A program made the translations under genes and the position numbers. DNA of 64,000 nt from Cohnella hashimotonis. Lineage in GTDB: Bacteria; Bacillota; Bacilli; Paenibacillales; Paenibacillaceae. The notes beneath the pieces are model-generated. The model was given only the letters and a program-made list of their open reading frames with translations. It was not told the origin of the DNA and ran no database searches. Of this stretch, positions 8,901 through 17,089 are shown in pieces; position 1 is the first letter of the stretch, and the number at the start of each line of letters is the position of its first letter. The stretch lies in assembly GCF_030014955.1 (NCBI RefSeq), contig NZ_JAGRPV010000001.1:6820001-6884000 (forward strand), given 5' to 3'.

Positions 8901-11390
8901 AGGCGGCAGCTTGCCGTCCTGCAGGGCGATCCGGATGTTGTCGACCTTGATTTGGCTGCCGTTCGCCTGCAGTCCGATTCGGCCTTGCTTATACGCCGTT
9001 GCCGACTCCGTGTCGACGATCAGTTGGTCGTCGATCCACTGCTGCACACGATTGCCAAGCGTCAACACTTTGTAATGATACGCTTTGCCCGTTTGCAGCG
9101 ATTCGCTGTGCGAGGCCTTCTCGAGGACATTCCATCCATTGGCAGGCGTTCGTTCGGCGAACTCGACGCCGTTGGCGGAAGCACTCTGCCGTACAGCCAT
9201 TTGGTAGTAAGGATAATTGTTGTTTTGAACGCGATACATAATCGACTGCCATCTTCCCGAATCGTTCGCCGCCAACAGCGTGACGTCGGCTTCAATCTTG
9301 TAGTCGCCGAACTTGCCAAGATACTCCGGGAGCAGCACTCTCGAAGGATTGTCTCCCCCCGAGCGCGCGTCCAGCTCGAACGCCCCCGATTTGACGGTCG
9401 CCGCGGCAGCCGTCGAGCCCTCGATCCGCGTCCAGTCCGGCGGCATGACGCCGTCCGTCAAGGCGTCGAAGTTCTGCTCGTACAGAACATAGTCGCTGTC
9501 TCCCGCATTTTTGACCGCCACGGTCAGATCGACGCGACCCGCTCCCTTTTGCGCGGTAACCGTATAGACCCCTTTTTTCACAAACGACTTGAGCTTGCCG
9601 TTGTCGATGACGACCTCTCCGGACGAGGACGACCAGTCCACTTGATCGCCCTTCAGCTTCGCCGTAGAGAAATCATTGTAGCTGCCCTCGAACGGAATCG
9701 TGCCCAGATCGATCGGCTGGCCGGATACGGCCAGCAGGTAGCCGGTATCATGCTTCAACGACGTCAGTTGGACGCCGGCGGCGGACGGCGTGACGCTAAT
9801 CTCCTTCTCGGCTTCCGCATTGTAGTAGACGGCCTTCACCTTGGCCGTACCTTCCTTGACCGGATAGATGCGGTTGTCGACGATTTTAAGGACGCTTTCG
9901 TCGGAGGAATACAGCTTGACGCGATCCGCCGGCACCGGGTCGGTTATACCGTCCGAGTAGTAGACGGCGTATGTAACGCTGGCCGGTCCGGTCAGGGCCT
10001 CCAGCGAATTCGGCAGCGCCATGTCGAGCCGGTCCGCCGTGATTCTCGTCACCTTCAGATTATCGAAGGATACGTTGCTTTGATCTCCCTGGAAGCCGAC
10101 TCTTCCCTTTTGCGGAAGGACGTCGGACGGCAGATTTTTATCTCCGTAGAGCGTAAATTCGGCGTCGCTCTTCGCTTTCAAGTATTGTTTGACATTGTTG
10201 TCGAACACTCTGAGCTTCATCGTATACGTCTTGCCGGTGTCCAGTTGCGCGCCCGTCGCGCTGATCGGCGTAGGCGAGTACCAACTGCCGTCCGCTTTTC
10301 GGTAGGCCGTCTCGATCGTGCCGTTTTTCTTGATCGCCATCTGCGGGTACGGCGCCTTGCCGGTCGAAGGCGCACGGAACATGACCGAGGCCCAGCGGCC
10401 GCTGTTCAGGAAGGCGTCGAACTTGACGTCCGCCTCAATCGTGTAATTGTCCCATTGGACGGGAGCGACAATCCGGCTTTGCTTCCCCGATTCGTTCCCG
10501 TCGAACACGAGGCTGCCGTTGCCGTAGGTGTCCCGGACGACCGAGAACGACTTGCTGCCCGCATTGACATCCGACACCCAGCCGGACGGCGTGCCGCCAT
10601 CGGGATAGCCGTCAAAATTTTCGTCCAGCAGCACCGGATCGATATTGCCCGACACCGGATGACTGTCCGAAAGCGTAAGGACGCCGTAACCCGACGTATC
10701 GTTCCAGAAGGAGTCCTCGTGATATGCGCTCCAGAAGCTCGTCCGCTGCTCGGCGGAGTCGGCTCCGTACCGGTCCGTCGTGCCGACATTGAAGCCCAGT
10801 TGCTTCTTCAACACCGGGTCAAAGTTCAATACATCCCACGGCACCGCCATTTCCAGACTCCAGCCCGTCTGCGTCTTGCTGATGGAGCGGAGAATTTTTT
10901 TCTCATCCTTGCTGCCTTGATTGTTGGGCGCCGCTCCAAAATGAAATTCCGGCGTTTCCGTCCCATCCTGGTACACGAGTCCGATCTGCATATCGTTCTC
11001 GATAAAAGGAGCCGACTGATGCATCGAAGGGTCCAGAAAAATATTGATATTGTCTTGTTCGAACCAGTAACCCGAGGCGTTAAAAGCAGGCGTATCGTCG
11101 TCGGCCTTCACGCCGACATACAAATATTGATTGTCCCACAGCAGACCGAAGGAGGAATCCTTGAACGCCCCTTGGCCCGCCTGCACCGTCATTTTCTTAT
11201 CCAAGCTCCAAACCGATTCATCCAGCTTGCCGTCGATGACCGGCGCCGTCAGCGTCTTATTGACCTCCATCGCAATTCTGTCCGGTTCGGCCGCAGAGGC
11301 AGTCGAAGATGAGCCGAGCGGCTGCAGCAAGCCTGCGACAATTGCGCCCGCAGCAGCGATTTGGACTAGCCTGTTCCTGATTTTCGGCAT
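5952..11390 (-). CDS. S-layer-anchored multidomain glycerophosphodiester phosphodiesterase
   Basis: 1,812 residues. Signal peptide at 1-34; CBM9-like domain about 40-235; a concanavalin-like domain about 255-450; an Ig-like stretch; a second concanavalin-like domain about 640-830. A degenerate GDPD-like barrel half (ending GVDGIVTDSPEAA) covers about 860-1055. An intact GDPD domain follows at about 1060-1310 with HRG, END and HDDTLDRTTNG motifs. A Gly/Asn linker lies near 1400-1430, and three SLH repeats sit at the C-terminus. It should hydrolyse glycerophosphodiesters at the cell surface, giving glycerol 3-phosphate plus an alcohol. AAAGGAAGAG precedes the ATG. It lies behind leader copy 2 and next to glpP. 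Confidence 0.9.
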   Translation of the reverse strand: MPKIRNRLVQIAAAGAIVAGLLQPLGSSSTASAAEPDRIAMEVNKTLTAPVIDGKLDESVWSLDKKMTVQAGQGAFKDSSFGLLWDNQYLYVGVKADDDTPAFNASGYWFEQDNINIFLDPSMHQSAPFIENDMQIGLVYQDGTETPEFHFGAAPNNQGSKDEKKILRSISKTQTGWSLEMAVPWDVLNFDPVLKKQLGFNVGTTDRYGADSAEQRTSFWSAYHEDSFWNDTSGYGVLTLSDSHPVSGNIDPVLLDENFDGYPDGGTPSGWVSDVNAGSKSFSVVRDTYGNGSLVFDGNESGKQSRIVAPVQWDNYTIEADVKFDAFLNSGRWASVMFRAPSTGKAPYPQMAIKKNGTIETAYRKADGSWYSPTPISATGAQLDTGKTYTMKLRVFDNNVKQYLKAKSDAEFTLYGDKNLPSDVLPQKGRVGFQGDQSNVSFDNLKVTRITADRLDMALPNSLEALTGPASVTYAVYYSDGITDPVPADRVKLYSSDESVLKIVDNRIYPVKEGTAKVKAVYYNAEAEKEISVTPSAAGVQLTSLKHDTGYLLAVSGQPIDLGTIPFEGSYNDFSTAKLKGDQVDWSSSSGEVVIDNGKLKSFVKKGVYTVTAQKGAGRVDLTVAVKNAGDSDYVLYEQNFDALTDGVMPPDWTRIEGSTAAAATVKSGAFELDARSGGDNPSRVLLPEYLGKFGDYKIEADVTLLAANDSGRWQSIMYRVQNNNYPYYQMAVRQSASANGVEFAERTPANGWNVLEKASHSESLQTGKAYHYKVLTLGNRVQQWIDDQLIVDTESATAYKQGRIGLQANGSQIKVDNIRIALQDGKLPPSAAEKFVQVKAPDTKIAIAPAVAAEIQSLGDLQKWGGENAPASVLLRVDGDLQVSAREGNVKIGGLDAAMDAIGTSMIPVFYVKDKQTVDRLVDFLKTKGIEDALVASDDGALIKQARAAYPILGGILDFSGRAVTKDSLLAVRRETAASDARIAILPQDAGASKETVEYLQMRSIVVWATDRSPQAERALNMHRVITAGVDGIVTDSPEAANDAMKLYDGNTTLIRKPFILAHRGLPSQAPEDTIESNILGLEAGGDFIENDMWLSRDGHIVIVHDDTLDRTTNGTGKVEDFTLEQLKALNANKPNPTAYPNLKIPTWKEQLELAMSVGKMVESEIKSSKPEMIDAVIREMTEKQAENAVNMMSFNAEQLARLRQQMPEMPTGLLVNGISADESNVNKSLRDALLMVQKTNSTFNVGFYRIGQKFLDAAHYRGLIVSPWTVNDRNDFIAMFLRGPWGITTDYADYASDWMASVQSAKDKYQMAQNGSLSLSASVVSYKGAKMDVVPEIVLLDGQDVVEVKGTTVTAKKAGQAHALLRATQVIDSGRQYDMYSQPITIEVASDNGGNNNGGDNGGNNGTPSTVPGQSSGGTGAAGSIQANDGKADADELKKSFAANSQVQIVFSGDTVVLPAAGLIDAVRAGDKTLTVAGNRMAYTLPLSALKLDEWAQQLGGQVNELNLRITVGKLAAGDAAAVSSAVTAAGGKLAAEAVKLGTEVSGKDGKAMAVGLENSKVSRVWTLDGILDPGKATVVRYDPQTGRLQFVPATFATLGGKAIVTIKSGEDGVYAVVASNRNFADLAAGHWAKADIELLANKLVVNGVSENRFDADRSVTRAEFAALVARALGLASAGTNGVFSDVQGADWYADAVAAAAQAGILSGYEDGTFRPNREITREEMAAMLIRAMKYAGIDLNLSAAQRDEALAPFKDADATGWAKSELAAAVQAGLINGKTADMLEPNGVATRAQSAVMLKRLLTRASFIN

Positions 11391-11447
11391 ACGTTTCTAC
11401 TCTTCCTTTCGCCATAGAGATTGGATTGCGATTGATGCGAGCAGCAC

Positions 11448-11541
11448 AAAAAAACCCTTCATCCAGCTAACGGCAAAGCACCGCCCCGGCGGGGGCTCCC
11501 GTTCACTGCACAAAAGGGTTTTCTCCTCGTCTCGCACCCTC
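11448..11541 (-). promoter_or_regulatory. Leader with terminator, probable GlpP antitermination target (copy 2)
   Basis: The minus-strand transcript carries the same 29-nt block as the leader at 5758-5853, here at 11540-11512. Its AAAACCC end pairs with AAGGGTTTTTTT at 11457-11448 across an inner stem (GAACGGGAGC...GCCGTTAGC region) that is unrelated to copy 1. A terminator therefore sits in the 5' untranslated region of the phosphodiesterase gene, about 60 bases before its start. Regulation by the adjacent glpP product is the natural reading. Confidence 0.75.
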
Positions 11542-11640
11542 GGTATTCGATTGTGTTTCCTGCTATTACTCTAGCAGCGAATTGTTAACCCCGCATCAAC
11601 GAGGCTCTCATAGATTGTAAATCCGCAAAAGATGCCCGCG

Positions 11641-12204
11641 TTACGTCCAGAGATGCCGGCTCCCCATCGAGACGGCGCTCGCACCGGCGCGCAGAGCGGT
11701 CTCGATCTCGTCGTGATTCTGAATCAGGCCGCCCGCGATGATCGGCAGCGAAATCCGTTCCTTCAGTCGGGAAATCACGCTCGGGAGCAGGCCCGGCATA
11801 ATCTCCGCCGCATCCGGCTCGTTCTGCACAATGTTCTGAACGCTGTGCTCAAGCGCAGACGTATCGATGAGGAACAGTCGCTGGATCGCCAGCAAGCCGT
11901 TTTTTTTCGCCTGCTTGATAAAATGGCTTTTGGTGGAAATAATGCCCGTCGGCTTGACCCGATCGGCAATATAGCGCATCACGATCGGGTCGCCGCCCAG
12001 ACCGTTAATAAAGTCAACGTGGAGGAATACCTTTTTCCCCGCTCTCGTCACCTGCGCTACATAATCGTCGACCGTCAGCAAATCGCCGATCAGCAAAAAA
12101 ACGGCCGGCCAATCCCCGCGGCAGGCCGCCTGCAAATCCTCTGGCTTCCGGACTGCGGGAATGATCCGTTTGTCTCCCCAGTAATCGTGTAATCCCGTCT
12201 TCAA
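11641..12204 (-). CDS. glpP: Glycerol-3-phosphate-responsive antiterminator GlpP
   Basis: About 187 residues with the family's TIM-barrel-like pattern: RIIPAVR near the start, FLHVDFINGLGGD, KPTGIISTK, LLAIQRLFLIDTSALE, EIMPGLLPSVI, PIIAGGLI and AGASAVSM. In Bacillus subtilis GlpP binds glycerol 3-phosphate and leader RNA to prevent termination ahead of glycerol-utilisation genes. I prefer the TTG at 12204 behind GAGGAGA; an ATG at 12225 overlaps that ribosome site. No terminator separates it from the downstream phosphodiesterase leader, so some co-transcription is possible. Confidence 0.9.
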   Translation of the reverse strand: MKTGLHDYWGDKRIIPAVRKPEDLQAACRGDWPAVFLLIGDLLTVDDYVAQVTRAGKKVFLHVDFINGLGGDPIVMRYIADRVKPTGIISTKSHFIKQAKKNGLLAIQRLFLIDTSALEHSVQNIVQNEPDAAEIMPGLLPSVISRLKERISLPIIAGGLIQNHDEIETALRAGASAVSMGSRHLWT

Positions 12205-12333
12205 TTTACCGCTTCTCCTCTCCATCCATGCCGTTGCAAAAAGGCACTCTTTATCAACTTAACAGCGAAATGTTTGTAGAATGTGAAGGAGAAAGGAAAG
12301 GGTGAGCGAAACACGCAAGTCGAATCGCGGAGA

Positions 12334-12359
12334 AAGCCCATGCGCAAGCGCATGGGCTT
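12334..12359 (-). terminator. Hairpin, probable terminator of kinase operon
   Basis: A perfect inverted repeat (AAGCCCATGCGC / GCGCATGGGCTT) with a 2-base loop lies about 80 bases after the kinase stop on the minus strand. It is followed by TTTCTC. The T run is short, so it may be a weak terminator or processing site. Confidence 0.55.
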
Positions 12360-12437
12360 AAGAACAAAAGGAACGGCGCCGGCCAGTCGCACGAAGCTAA
12401 ACCCAGGAGACCGCCTCGCATCGCGCCGAACGGCTGC

Positions 12438-13352
12438 TTACTTCCCGAGCCGCGCCAGCGCCATGAGCGCGGCGCCGGCCGAGGCGTCCCGGCGGGGCGC
12501 GACGGCCCGGATGCCTGGGCAGCGCTCCCGCAGCTCCGCTTGAAACGCTTCGCGCACCTGCGCGCTCCGCAGCAGCACGCTGCCCGCCATCGCCAGCTCG
12601 CCGCCCTCAAGCGACAGCCGCTCCGCGACGGGCAGCACCAGCTGCACCAGCTCTGCGGCCGTGCGCTGCGCGACGCGAAGCGCCGCCCCGTCCCCGGCGG
12701 CGCAGCCGTCCGAGAGCAGCGGCGCGAGCGCCGCGATGTCCTGCTTGCCGGTGCCCTTGTCGTAGACGAATCGGACGATCTCCTCCACCGATCCGATGCG
12801 GAGCCGATCGTAGATCATCTCCGTCAATACGGTCGCCGGAGCGCGGCCGTCATGGGCGCGCACGACAGCCGCGAGCAGATCGCGGCCGATGCTGTAGCCG
12901 CTGCCTTCGTCATCGATCAGATAGCCGAAACCGCCCGTACGGTGAACGAGGCCGGACTCGCTGCGGCCGAAGCAGATCGATCCCGTGCCCGCAATCAGAA
13001 TCATGCCGTGCTCGCGCTCCAGCGCGCCGTACAGCGCGGTCTCGTGGTCGCCGACGACATGCAAGCCGCCTTGATAGCCGGCTTCGCGCAAGGCGGCGCC
13101 CAAGCGGCCGGGTACGGTCGGATTGCTGACGCCGGCAGCGCCGACGACCATCTGCCGGCAAGCGTCCGGACCGCCGCAGGCCGCGGAGATCGCGTCGGCG
13201 ATCTCCGTCAGGCTGCGTCTGATATCCATCTCGTCCCGCCCATTGTAGTTGATCCCGCCCGATTCGAACGCGAGCACCATGCGCCCGGTCTCGTCGAGCA
13301 CGGTTACGGCCGTCTTCGTGCCGCCTCCGTCCAGTCCCGCCGCATATATCAT
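12438..13352 (-). CDS. BadF/NAGK-type amino-sugar kinase
   Basis: 304 residues of the BadF/BadG/NAGK family. LDGGGTKT is the phosphate-1 loop, GDHETALYGA the central acidic motif, IAGTGSI phosphate-2, and GGFGYLIDDEGSGYSIG the conserved loop. Clostridial MurK, which phosphorylates MurNAc and GlcNAc, belongs to this family, so either sugar is possible. It is the last gene of the nagZ/namZ operon and would produce GlcNAc-6-P or MurNAc-6-P in the cytoplasm. GGGGAGG precedes the ATG by about 5 bases. A second kinase of the family sits at 28597-29619. Confidence 0.85.
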   Translation of the reverse strand: MIYAAGLDGGGTKTAVTVLDETGRMVLAFESGGINYNGRDEMDIRRSLTEIADAISAACGGPDACRQMVVGAAGVSNPTVPGRLGAALREAGYQGGLHVVGDHETALYGALEREHGMILIAGTGSICFGRSESGLVHRTGGFGYLIDDEGSGYSIGRDLLAAVVRAHDGRAPATVLTEMIYDRLRIGSVEEIVRFVYDKGTGKQDIAALAPLLSDGCAAGDGAALRVAQRTAAELVQLVLPVAERLSLEGGELAMAGSVLLRSAQVREAFQAELRERCPGIRAVAPRRDASAGAALMALARLGK

Positions 13353-13568
13353 CCGCGCCTCCCCGCCTTCCTCATCCCATTCGTTTGCTCCCGAAATCTG
13401 CCGTATCCGCCTGCGTTCGCACCGGTTCGATCCTGCCCAAGCTTAATCCGGTACCGGAACCCGGAACCCGCTATCCGGAACCTTCGACCGTTTCCCCGTC
13501 GTCATTCGCGCTCTATGGCTTTGGCACGATGTTCGCCCTTCCGAATCCGAGGCCGACGCCGCGGTTCT

Positions 13569-15155
13569 TTACCGATGCCACACGTTCCCGATGCGTCCCG
13601 CAGGACGAACTTTTCCAGACAACACCCGTGCCACGGAATCCAGCGACAGCGCCGTGTATTCAAACGCGGCGAGCCCGCAATCGATGCCCTCCAGCGCTTC
13701 CAGATCGTAAGGCTTGCCTAGCGCGACCGCCGTCACCCGCTTGCCAGCGGCGACGAGCCTGCGCACAACCTCGAGCTGTCCCGGATTGTCGCTCCCGTTG
13801 AACAGCCCGTACATGACGCGGTCATAGCGTTCGGCTTCCCGCAACACGCTGTCGATCTCCGCTTCGACCGGATCGATGCCAACGAGCATCCGCCCGCCTC
13901 CCAGCCGGTCCGCCATAACGTCGGGGAAGCTCAGATCGCCCGCGACCCGGCTCGAAGCCTGATCGGTCCGGTACGGAAGGCTGCCGACAAACAACGTGCG
14001 CGTCTCTTCCGGCCGCAAGGGGTCGAGACTTCCCGACACGACGCAGATGCTCGCATCGCTGATCGCCGCGGCTTCCTTGCGGTGCGTCTCGCAGCCGACG
14101 ACGGTAAGCGGCGGCGCCTCTGCCCCGGAAGCGTATTTCCCCTTATAATACAGCACTTTGTCCAACGCCGCGTCCAGCGTCTCCATCGGCAGCTCGCCGG
14201 ACTGCACCGCTTGCTCGATCACCTCGACGGTCTCGCGGACCAGCGACGGCGTATGGCTGACGAACAGCAGGTGGATGCCCGCCTTCAGGGCGCCGAGCGC
14301 CCCCTGGGCCGTGCCGAAATATTTTTTCACAGCGTCCATCTCCAGGCAGTCCGAAACGACCAGCCCTTCGTAACCTAGCTTGCCCTTCAGCAAGTCCCCG
14401 ACGATAACGGACGACATCGTGGCCGGTACTCGCCGCGGCTCGATATTAGGGAACATCATGTGCGCGATCATGACCGCCTCGGCGCCATCCGCAATCGCGA
14501 CCCGGAACGGCAGAAGCTCCAGCGCCTCGAGGTCCGCCAGCGATTTGCCCGACGACGGCAGTCCCAAATGGGAATCGACCTCGGTGTCTCCGTGACCCGG
14601 GAAATGCTTGAGCGCAGCCAGCACGCCGCCGTTCCGAAGCCCGCGCAGCGCCTGCACGCCGTATTCGGCCACCGTTTCCGCAGTGTCGCCGTAAGAGCGG
14701 ACGTTGATGACCGGGTTGCGCTTGTTGTTGTTGATATCGAGCACCGGCGCCAGATTGAAGTTGATGCCAAGCGCCCGCAGCTCCGCCGCCGTGATCCGGC
14801 CTGCCGTCAGCGCGCCCGACGGATCTCCGGCGGCCGCGATCGCCATCGCGCCCGGGACGTTCACCGCGTCGCGAGGCAAACGCGTCACACGCCCGCCCTC
14901 CTGGTCGATCGAGATGAGCGCCGGGCAGCCGGTCCCCGATTCGACGAGACGATGCAAATCCCCGCACAATCGTGCGAGCTGCGTTTTATTTTCCGCATTA
15001 TGGGCGAACAAAATGATGTTGCCGACCTTCCAATCCCGTACGAGCGCCTCAAGCTCCTCCGTGACCGACGTCCCGGGAAATCCGGTTACGATCAGCTGGC
15101 CTATTTTTTCGCGCAGCGACTGCGGCCTGCAGTATGCGGGTTCCATGTCCGCCAT
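13569..15155 (-). CDS. nagZ: Family 3 beta-N-acetylglucosaminidase NagZ
   Basis: 528 residues, GH3. KHFPGHGDTEVDSH carries the Asp-His acid/base pair typical of NagZ, and SDCLEMDAV carries the nucleophile aspartate. The extra C-terminal domain matches the longer Gram-positive NagZ form. It removes non-reducing GlcNAc from peptidoglycan fragments. No signal peptide is visible from the chosen start, an ATG at 15155 behind AAGGAGG. The upstream neighbour encodes a NamZ-type exo-muramidase, the same pairing as ybbC-ybbD in B. subtilis, so together they would shorten GlcNAc-MurNAc chains. Confidence 0.9.
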   Translation of the reverse strand: MADMEPAYCRPQSLREKIGQLIVTGFPGTSVTEELEALVRDWKVGNIILFAHNAENKTQLARLCGDLHRLVESGTGCPALISIDQEGGRVTRLPRDAVNVPGAMAIAAAGDPSGALTAGRITAAELRALGINFNLAPVLDINNNKRNPVINVRSYGDTAETVAEYGVQALRGLRNGGVLAALKHFPGHGDTEVDSHLGLPSSGKSLADLEALELLPFRVAIADGAEAVMIAHMMFPNIEPRRVPATMSSVIVGDLLKGKLGYEGLVVSDCLEMDAVKKYFGTAQGALGALKAGIHLLFVSHTPSLVRETVEVIEQAVQSGELPMETLDAALDKVLYYKGKYASGAEAPPLTVVGCETHRKEAAAISDASICVVSGSLDPLRPEETRTLFVGSLPYRTDQASSRVAGDLSFPDVMADRLGGGRMLVGIDPVEAEIDSVLREAERYDRVMYGLFNGSDNPGQLEVVRRLVAAGKRVTAVALGKPYDLEALEGIDCGLAAFEYTALSLDSVARVLSGKVRPAGRIGNVWHR

Positions 15156-15235
15156 CGATTGATTCCTCCTTCTAAAAGAAACGCGGCCACCAGCGGCTGC
15201 GCATGCGCAGCATACCGGTTGTCCGCGGCTTCGTT

Positions 15236-16381
15236 TCAATACAGATGGAACTCCGACTTCATCTCCCCGAACGACCGGCTCTCCTCGCGGAATCGCGCGA
15301 GCAATCCGGGCACGTCCGCCTCCGCGCGCTCCGCCCGGTACATGTCGTCCCCGCCGAGCAGGTCGATGAACGGTCTTGAGCCCTCGCGCACCGGCGGCAA
15401 AAACGAAAACGCCTCGTAATTCCGCTTGATCGCGTACAACAAAGACACGCCGGTCTCAAGCGGACGCACCGCGCGTACGTCGGTAACATGAAGCTGAACG
15501 CCCCGGCAAAACTCTCCTTGATGCTTGGAAAAGGATGGCTTGAAGTAGGCGGGTCGGAAATACACGCCCGGCAGCGCCAGTCCGTTCATCTCGTCCGCCA
15601 GCCGTTCCGCGTCGATGAAGGGCGCCCCGATCATTTCGAACGGAAACGTCGTTCCCCGTCCCTCCGACAGATTCGTCCCTTCGAACAGGCAGGTGCCGCT
15701 ATACAGCAGGGCCGTTTCGAACCGCGGGATGCCGATCGACGGGTGAATCCAAAGACGGCCCGCATCCGGGAAAAGCATGTCGCGCTCCCAGCCCTCGCAG
15801 CGGACGACGTGCAGATCGGCGCCCCAGCCCTGCTGTGCGTTCGCCATCGTCGCGACTTCGCCGGCTGTCAGTCCGTACCGCACGCACAGCGGATAGCCGC
15901 CGACGAACGACCGGTAGCCGTCTTTCAGCACATTGCCTTCGACCGTGACGCCGCCCAGCGCATTGAGGCGGTCCAGCACGACGAACGGCTTGCCCGCCTT
16001 GGCGCAGTCCTCCAACGCATAGAGCATCGTATAGATAAACGTATAATAACGCACGCCGACGTCCTGGATGTCGTAGACGACCATGTCGACCGCGTCCAGC
16101 ATCTCCTGCGTGAGCCGCTTCGAGTCGCGCCTATACAAGCTGTATACCGGCACGCCCGTCCGCTCGTCGGTGTAGGTCTCCACCAGCCCGCCGGCATCCT
16201 GATCGCCGCGCACGCCGTGCTCGGGCGAGAACAGCGCCGCCAGCTCGTATTGCTCGTGCAGCAGCTCGATCGTTGACTTGAAGCCGTGCGACAGGCCGGT
16301 CGGCGAGGTGATCAGGCCGAGGCGTTTACCCTTGAGGAGACCGTCGTAGCGCGCGAGGTTGTCTACGCCGTTCAGGATCAT
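15236..16381 (-). CDS. namZ: Exo-beta-N-acetylmuramidase NamZ (DUF1343)
   Basis: 381 residues of the DUF1343 family. Signatures are SPEHGVRGDQDAG, YDIQDVGVRYYTFIYTM and FEGTNLSEGRGTTFPFE. NamZ releases MurNAc from the non-reducing end of chains already trimmed by NagZ. No signal peptide is visible, so the enzyme looks cytoplasmic, unlike the secreted B. subtilis protein. The start lies 3 bases after the stop of the PIG-L gene, and GGAG precedes it by 9 bases, so the two are probably translated together. Confidence 0.87.
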   Translation of the reverse strand: MILNGVDNLARYDGLLKGKRLGLITSPTGLSHGFKSTIELLHEQYELAALFSPEHGVRGDQDAGGLVETYTDERTGVPVYSLYRRDSKRLTQEMLDAVDMVVYDIQDVGVRYYTFIYTMLYALEDCAKAGKPFVVLDRLNALGGVTVEGNVLKDGYRSFVGGYPLCVRYGLTAGEVATMANAQQGWGADLHVVRCEGWERDMLFPDAGRLWIHPSIGIPRFETALLYSGTCLFEGTNLSEGRGTTFPFEMIGAPFIDAERLADEMNGLALPGVYFRPAYFKPSFSKHQGEFCRGVQLHVTDVRAVRPLETGVSLLYAIKRNYEAFSFLPPVREGSRPFIDLLGGDDMYRAERAEADVPGLLARFREESRSFGEMKSEFHLY

Positions 16382-16384
16382 CGC

Positions 16385-17089
16385 TTACAGCTCCGATTGA
16401 CGCAGTCGCAGCGTTTCTTCGGGGACCATGAACGTCTCCGCATACGTCTTGCGCGCTTCGATGCCGCGTACGCGGGCGAGATGCTTGTAGTACTCCATGT
16501 ACGGGAACGACTTGCTGCCGGTCACGAACCAATGCGTCGACAGCGCCTCGATCCACAGGTCGTATGCCGCCTGATCGAAGTCCACGTAGACGTATGGGCG
16601 ATAGTCGACGGCGTCCTCCCAATTTTCCGCATAGTAAAGCTTGCCCGCGAAGGCCGCCGGCAGCTCCCTTTCAATGGAAGGCAAACCTGCGAAAAAGCGC
16701 GCGTCGTTGACGATCCGGTGCGTCGTCATATGGTCTTTGTGCATGCTGTTTTTAAAATGCGTGATGATGATGCTCGGACGCACCTTGCGAATGACGTCGC
16801 ATACGCGCCAACGGATCGCAGCGTCGTCCGGCAGCTCGCCGTCCGGAATGTCGTCGAACACGATCGCTTCGCCGCCAAGCAGGTCCGCGAACGCATGCGC
16901 TTCCCGAATTTTCTGCAACCGGTAATCCGCCATATCCTGACCTGCTGGCACGCCGCGTTCGCCCGGCGTGAGCGCCAGCGTCACGATGCGGTCGCCCTTG
17001 AGCGAATGACTCGCGAGCACGCCGCCCGCCGTCAATTCCATATCCCCTACATGGCCCCCGATGGCCAAGATCGTCTGCTTGTCGCTCAT
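16385..17089 (-). CDS. PIG-L family N-deacetylase
   Basis: About 234 residues. The family begins with the metal motif (A)HxDD; here the equivalent is GGHVGDME, so the usual first aspartate is replaced. The later THFKNSMHKDH segment supplies a histidine ligand. Members remove acetyl groups from GlcNAc-containing compounds. AAGGAG lies 8 bases before the ATG at 17089, which overlaps the GNAT stop as ATGA. Between an acetyltransferase and two muropeptide glycosidases, an amino-sugar substrate is likely. The altered HxDD motif (HVGD) leaves activity uncertain. Confidence 0.8.
   Translation of the reverse strand: MSDKQTILAIGGHVGDMELTAGGVLASHSLKGDRIVTLALTPGERGVPAGQDMADYRLQKIREAHAFADLLGGEAIVFDDIPDGELPDDAAIRWRVCDVIRKVRPSIIITHFKNSMHKDHMTTHRIVNDARFFAGLPSIERELPAAFAGKLYYAENWEDAVDYRPYVYVDFDQAAYDLWIEALSTHWFVTGSKSFPYMEYYKHLARVRGIEARKTYAETFMVPEETLRLRQSEL

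Noticed and set aside
8199..11312. 1,037-residue plus-strand frame inside the phosphodiesterase gene
   Set aside because: Antisense shadow made possible by high GC; composition is Arg-rich and there is no domain.
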